A stretch of 64,000 nt of DNA from Epiperipatus broadwayi (taxonomy: Eukaryota > Onychophora > Udeonychophora > Euonychophora > Peripatidae), in the NCBI GenBank assembly GCA_028023455.1, contig JAQFVV010006215.1:124001-188000 (forward strand), given 5' to 3'. The notes below the pieces were generated by a model. It had not been told where the DNA came from. It made no database searches and worked only from the letters and a program-made list of their open reading frames with translations. Shown piece by piece: positions 59,443 through 64,000 of the stretch (the first letter of the stretch is position 1; each line of letters opens with the position of its first letter). Position numbers and translations under genes: made by a program.

Positions 59443-61308
59443 TCAACTATTATCAATCCACTGCAGGATGAAGGTCTCTCCAAGTTTAATCCATCTCCGA
59501 TCTTTAGCTTCTCTTTTCCACAACACCCCTGCACATTTTCTTATTTCATCCACCCATCTCACATGTGGTCTCTTTCTGGGTCTTCTACAATCTCTTGGAA
59601 TCCAGTTTAAAATTTCAATTGTCCATCTATTATCATTTCTTCTAGCAATATGTCCAGCCCAACTCCATTTTAATCTTTTAATTTTTTCAATAAGGTCAGT
59701 AACACCTGTTTGTTGTCTTACCCATACATTGCGTTTTCGATCTCTTCTTGTTACTCCCAACATACATCTCTCCATACTCCTTTGAGTGGTCTGAAGTCTC
59801 TGTATTGCTCTTCCATTAAGTGTCCAAGTCTCAGATCCATAAGTAAGAACTGGTAAAACACATTTGTTAAAAACCATCCTTTTCAAACACATAGGCATAT
59901 TGCCTTTTAGTATCAAGTTATTTCTACCAAAAGCACTCCAACCAAGTTTAATTCTATGATTAATTTCCTCCATTATGTTTCCATCTGTATTAATAATCTG
60001 ACCTAGGTATTTGTAACTGTTAACTTCTTCTAATTCTTCATAATCAATCTTTATTTTCATATTTTGAGCAAATCGATTAAACATTACTTTAGTCTTTTTA
60101 ACATTTATCTTTAGTCCTACTTTTCTACTTTCATCTGCTAACTCCTGCAACATTTCCTGCAGCTCTGAAGCATTATTTGCAAAAACAACTACATCATCTG
60201 CAAAATCTAAATGACTTAAATACTCTCCATTTACTTTCATTCCTTTAGTTTCCCATTTTAATCCACAAAATACTTTTTGCAGCACTGCTGTAAAAAGTTT
60301 TGGAGATATGGAGTCACCTTGCCTTACACCTTTCTCAATGTTGATTTTTCCAGTATCATTATGTAATCTAATTGTTGCTGTTGCATTTTTATAAATATTC
60401 TTTAAAATATGACAATATCCTGGATCTATACCTTGATGATCCAATGCTTTAATCACTGAAGAAATGTGTATAGAATTGAATGCCTTTTCATAATCTACAA
60501 ATCCAAAACATAATGACAACTCATATTCATTTGTCCTTTCTATGACTTCTCTCAATACCTGGATATGATCTATTGTACTAAAACCACTTTTAAATCCAGC
60601 TTGTTTTCTTGGTTGGTGGAAATCCAAAGTTCTCTGTAGACGAGTTGTAATTATCTTGGTAAAAATTTTATATAAAACTGATAAAAGGCTGATAGGTCTG
60701 TAATTTCTAATATCTTCTTTATCACCTTTTTTAAATATTAATATTATTACTGCATTCTTCCAATCTTCCAGTACATCTTTATCATTTAGACATTTGGTAT
60801 ATAACTTTGCTAAAATTGTTTCTATTTCTTCACCTCCTTCTTTTAATATATCAATTATAATTCCATCGTTTCCTGGAGCCTTTCCTTTCTTCATACATTT
60901 AATTGCATGTCTCACTTTTTCATTTAAAATTCTGGGCAATTTGGAAGATGTAATAGATATAGGAGGTACTTGTTCTTTATTACTATATAATTCTTGATAA
61001 AAATCTTCTACCAATTTCATGATGTCATCTCTCTTTTTAGTAATAATTCCATCTTTTTTTCTTATTGCAGATATAAATTTCCTACCAATACCAAAATGTT
61101 GTTTAACATTCTTGAGACTTTTATTTTCTTCTACAGCTTTCCTTGCTATTTCACAGTTATACTTTCTTATATCATTTTCAACTCTTTTCCGTACCATTTT
61201 ACAAAATTCGAGATATTCAATTCTTTTTAATACATCATTTTTGTATATCTTCATATTCCTTCTTTTCTTCATAAATTCTCTAGTCTCAGTAGAAATTTTA
61301 TTAGTCAA
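59443..61308 (-). CDS. RTE LINE ORF2: reverse transcriptase and C-terminal domain
   Basis: The 621-codon frame copies LINE RNA into DNA at a nicked target. Visible reverse transcriptase motifs in order: KGKAPGNDG (about residue 141), NYRPISLL (about 203), VDYEKAFNS (about 270), GVRQGDSISP (about 328), the catalytic FADD (about 369, at 60193-60204), LGLKINVKKTK, YLGQIIN and the thumb; then WAGHIARR and a final RWIKLGETF segment. The listed ATG is internal: the protein really continues upstream to the endonuclease, lost through a one-base shift in an A run at about 61316. Several plus-strand frames opposite are shadows. The frame is long for this window, so insertion was recent; not active because of the 5' truncation. 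Confidence 0.85.
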   Translation of the reverse strand: MTNKISTETREFMKKRRNMKIYKNDVLKRIEYLEFCKMVRKRVENDIRKYNCEIARKAVEENKSLKNVKQHFGIGRKFISAIRKKDGIITKKRDDIMKLVEDFYQELYSNKEQVPPISITSSKLPRILNEKVRHAIKCMKKGKAPGNDGIIIDILKEGGEEIETILAKLYTKCLNDKDVLEDWKNAVIILIFKKGDKEDIRNYRPISLLSVLYKIFTKIITTRLQRTLDFHQPRKQAGFKSGFSTIDHIQVLREVIERTNEYELSLCFGFVDYEKAFNSIHISSVIKALDHQGIDPGYCHILKNIYKNATATIRLHNDTGKINIEKGVRQGDSISPKLFTAVLQKVFCGLKWETKGMKVNGEYLSHLDFADDVVVFANNASELQEMLQELADESRKVGLKINVKKTKVMFNRFAQNMKIKIDYEELEEVNSYKYLGQIINTDGNIMEEINHRIKLGWSAFGRNNLILKGNMPMCLKRMVFNKCVLPVLTYGSETWTLNGRAIQRLQTTQRSMERCMLGVTRRDRKRNVWVRQQTGVTDLIEKIKRLKWSWAGHIARRNDNRWTIEILNWIPRDCRRPRKRPHVRWVDEIRKCAGVLWKREAKDRRWIKLGETFILQWIDNS

Positions 61309-61549
61309 TTGCTGCTTTTTCTACCAGCTATCTTTATTGCAGTTTTTAAAAGTGTATCAGTTATTTTCATATTAATTTCATTCAAATCTGAATCATGTTC
61401 AAATTCTCCTAACACTTGAAACCTATTTGTAAGTTCTAATTTAAATTCATTAGAATGTTTCTGAAGATTAGGAATATCAACTGTAAATATTGTTTTTCTT
61501 AATAATTTTTGTCTCTCTAGTTTTACATTAACACGTAACTTACACCTTA

Positions 61550-61938
61550 CTAATCGAGATCGGAAGAGCTTCGTGTGTTAAATTTATTAAGAACATTACA
61601 ATCTTGAAATATGTATTTCCTGTTAGTCAAAATATAATCCAATTCTGCTGTACCTTCATTTGGATGCTTCCATGTCCATTTTCTTTTAACATTTTTCTCA
61701 AAAAATGAATTCATAATATAAAGTTTTTCTTTTTCTGCAAACTCCACAAGTCTATGTCCTCTCTCATTTCTATTACCATAACCAAAATTACCTACAGCCA
61801 TTTCATCTTTTATTTGTCTACCAATTCTAGCATTAAAGTCTCCCATAACAATTTTAAAATGTTGTTTACTCTGATCAAAAGCCTTTTGTACATCCATATA
61901 AAAATCTTCTACTACTTCATCACTATGAGAACTTGTTG
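61550..61938 (-). pseudogene. RTE LINE AP-endonuclease domain, 5' truncated
   Basis: Contains VMGDFNARIG (catalytic D and N), W.HP…….DYILTN and FNTRS. These are hallmarks of the APE-type endonuclease that nicks the target. The codons read back in frame to the truncation point at 61938 (TSSHSDEVVEDFY). At the C-terminal end, the expected S-D-H motif that holds the catalytic His is replaced by the adapter-like sequence at 61557-61569, after which the old frame (RLVRCKLRVN) resumes shifted. Confidence 0.75.
61557..61576 (-). other. Illumina adapter match inside the LINE (probable artefact)
   Basis: AGATCGGAAGAGC at 61557-61569 is exactly the 13-base common start of Illumina TruSeq adapters. On minus, ACACGAAGCTCTTCCGATCT matches the end of the universal adapter at 19 of 20 bases. 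It replaces the SDH codons and shifts frame by a net five bases, with intact LINE sequence on each side. Most simply an untrimmed or chimeric read in the assembly. Confidence 0.85.
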
Positions 61939-61950
61939 AAACAATATATA

Positions 61951-62883
61951 TATAAAAGTCATATTTTGCGGATTCATTCGGGTTAAAAAATTTAAATACT
62001 GATATACTGACATTTCGACTTGATCACACAACTCATCTACTGGGTGATAAAAAAAATAGAAAGGCGGTTGTAAAGTTGCTATAATAACTGATTTGAAAAA
62101 AAAAAACGCAAAATATGTCTTTTATAAATGCAGCCCGTGAAAATCTTTGTATCAGCATATATATATTTATGTAAAAATCTTTTAAGTTTTCATCATGAGA
62201 ATTTTTTGGGCAAAACTGAATTCTCTCTATATATATTTGGTATCTTCTATTAAGTTAAATAACTAATTTTGATCAGATAACATTAGTCTCCCCAATGTTA
62301 TTTTTTCGTCTTTTATTTATGATGAATCTATTCCATTTGTGTTTTCAATATTTGAGCATTTGTAATAAAGTACAAGTCCACATTTCCAATCGTCTTTTCA
62401 TTATTTCTTTTAACTTTACCTAACCTAACAATATCCCATTTAGTATTAGATTTTCTTTTAATTCATGCAGTTTTCTTTTATCTAAAAATGACTTAATTAT
62501 ATAAAACAGCAACATCCTATTGCAGTTTAGGTTTATTATTGGAGTTATCATTTATTTGCCTTTAGTCACCAATTATTACAGCCTCCTGAGAATTTTTGTC
62601 TGTCGTGATTATATATATATAAAAGACTAACAGCACCTACATATGCACACATTTATTATGCTTAAATTCAAATGATATCTCATTAAAAAACTTCCACTTA
62701 CTTGAGAAAGAAGACTATGGTATTCTCGATCTAAATTTAGAGTTAGCTTATGAGAAATCACACAGTAATTATAGCTTCAGTGATATAAAATTCTGTAATA
62801 AATATAATATTTTTTTATATTTTCAATTAAGTAATAGATAACTATTTTATTCGAACTATAGATCCTGTATTAATATGTTGCTC
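61951..62883. other. Non-coding stretch
   Basis: 62000-62050 has, on minus, GATGA…AAGTC GAAA TGTC, a loosely hammerhead-like string lacking the CTGANGA start. No gene seen. Confidence 0.4.
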
Positions 62884-62898
62884 ATTAAAATATTTAAA

Positions 62899-63285
62899 AC
62901 AGGTAAAACTCTCCATACAGTAGTGCCACTCAGTGCAAGCCAGAGTAATCAATGGATTCCAGAAGGCTTGCATGTAAAATCCTTATTTAATGCCTACTCA
63001 TGCAATATCCCCAGACTAGTTTCTAGCTTGTGGCTTTCATCAGGGAGGAGTCTTAAATCTGAGAGCACTGCATCAAGATCTTAGGATCTAATGCAACTCT
63101 CCAACAGCCACCTTTTACCTCTACTTAACTACAAAACTAGGAGTCTAAAATTGAAAACAATAATATTTTCAATCCAACTTATTAGTTTATATTAGGTCTG
63201 AATTCAGTTCAGTACCCATACATTTTTAACAGCTTGAGCAAGCATAAGAAATGGTGATCATGTGATGTAAAATGATTATTTGTTA
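62899..63285 (+). mobile_element. Family A element, long form
   Basis: 'acaggtaaaactctccatac' body, ribozyme segment, internal section ('ggatctaatgcaactctcc', 'aacaataatattttcaa') and end module 'ggtgatcatgtgatgta'. Flanked by near-identical ATTAAAATATTTAAA (62884-62898) and ATTAAAATGTTAAA (63286-63299). The plus frame 62875-63084 is spurious. Confidence 0.75.
63008..63050 (-). ncRNA. Type I hammerhead ribozyme motif (family A), intact core
   Basis: Minus strand: CTCCTCC, CTGATGA (63037-63043), stem II AGC/GCT around CACAA, GAAA (63020-63023), stem III C/G around TA, triplet GUC (63014-63016), UGGGGA. Five of six helix I positions pair; the innermost is C/U. All core bases are present. Best family A candidate in the window. 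Confidence 0.6.
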
Positions 63286-63299
63286 ATTAAAATGTTAAA

Positions 63300-64000
63300 T
63301 AATTTGACTATCAACAACAATAATGTTTATTGTTAAATATTGCAATTAAACATTTAACTTTTGTATAAGCAGTATAGTATTAAAACGATTTTTATCCTAT
63401 TCAGATGTTTTATTAACAAAATTATATTCATTATTTACAAAAATCTCTAAGAAAGAATATTTCCAATTGCAAACCCATCACTTCACTTGTCATTTAAGTA
63501 GAATCATTATATACAAAAAATATATCCATATTTTATAGTCATGAAAGGGAATATGAACATGGTTTTGACACTAGTATCATTAAGATAATGTGCGAAGAAA
63601 AAAACAATAGAAAACGTAAGATTAAAAAGGTATGATTTATTTCACAACAGGAATATACAGTGAATCAAAGAGCTAATATACTATATTTAAATTAGCAAGA
63701 AATGGGTCTTAGATTCTTAACAGAATAAGTATGACTGATGGATGTGTGTCAAAAGTATAATCAGTTCATTTGATTAAACATTTTTTTATTCTTTGTTATA
63801 ATATTTTTATATTATCGATAATGGCAGAGGATCAAGATATTATATAATGTATATGTGGGTATACACATACACATGTGTAGTGTTATATCTATTAGATAAA
63901 AAATTTGGATTTTGGAGAGATATAAACTTTTAGGCATGTAATATTGATATTTTATATATAAGATAAATTAAAAGCTGGTATATGCATAATAAACCACCAA
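63300..64000. other. AT-rich non-coding stretch
   Basis: No gene or named repeat seen up to the window edge. Confidence 0.45.

Larger units (their letters stand above)
59431..61938 (-). mobile_element. RTE-type LINE, young 5'-truncated copy
   Basis: The 3' end on minus is 'gttgatgatgatgatga' (59431-59446), the short TGA-repeat tail typical of RTE/BovB-like LINEs. Coding continues from the C-terminus at 59443 through the reverse transcriptase to the endonuclease, which is cut at 61938. AAACAATATATA is found at 59419-59430 and 61939-61950, a likely 12-bp target duplication (in AT-rich DNA, so moderately secure). About 2.5 kb; a full RTE would be about 3.3 kb. The coding region is interrupted only twice (61557-61576 and about 61312-61320). 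Confidence 0.85.

Noticed and set aside
59468-61375. Plus-strand open frames over the LINE
   Set aside because: Antisense shadows of the minus-strand reverse transcriptase.
62000-62050. Hammerhead-like string on minus (GATGA … GAAATGTC)
   Set aside because: The CTGANGA core is not intact and no helix I can be drawn.

Overview
This is a very AT-rich (about three quarters A+T by eye), gene-poor eukaryotic window. There are no operons, no long host ORFs, dense microsatellites and many transposable elements with target-site duplications (TSDs). It reads as intergenic or intronic DNA of an invertebrate animal with a large, repeat-loaded genome. I cannot name the species. The only long ORF (59443-61308, minus) is the reverse transcriptase of an RTE-type LINE.

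Layout. 1-560 is an RTE 3' relic; 1174-1390 is an exon-like open stretch; 2480-3240 is a decayed, possibly Penelope-like, reverse transcriptase piece; 5078-5470 is the C-terminus of another LINE. 6-16 kb holds foldback and short dispersed elements, tRNA-derived SINEs, a 0.95-kb AAT/AAC array and a coding-looking island on the minus strand (10982-11162). 18-32 kb is a field of short inverted-repeat elements. 33.9-37.4 kb has two old RTE copies tail to tail, one carrying a SINE. 39.6-40.3 kb is a large palindrome. 45.2-47.2 kb is a 2-kb unit with LTR-like ends, and 48.3-49.3 kb is a pogo/Tigger-like element with TA duplication. 50.7-53.7 kb is a degraded, internally deleted Ty3/Gypsy-type LTR element. 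55-62 kb is nested RTE copies, the youngest interrupted by a stretch matching an Illumina adapter.

Main observation. Four dispersed repeat families that otherwise look unrelated (here A, B, C, D) contain the same secondary-structure core, readable on one or both strands: CTGANGA, a small hairpin, GAAA, a 1-2 bp mini stem, then a NUH triplet, with flanking strands that pair in A, B and D. That is a type I hammerhead ribozyme. Some copies keep every core base (for example 40181-40220 plus, 12871-12923 plus, 63008-63050 minus). Family A copies are flanked by 10-15 bp direct repeats of variable length. Together with the Penelope-like fragment this suggests ribozyme-bearing retroelements of the retrozyme / Penelope-LTR kind, many converted into foldbacks.

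Host genes. None is firmly identified. Several short open stretches look like exons (1174-1390 plus, 10982-11162 minus, 30526-30795 minus, 39089-39211 plus, 54290-54364 plus); their products are not recognised and each needs transcript support.
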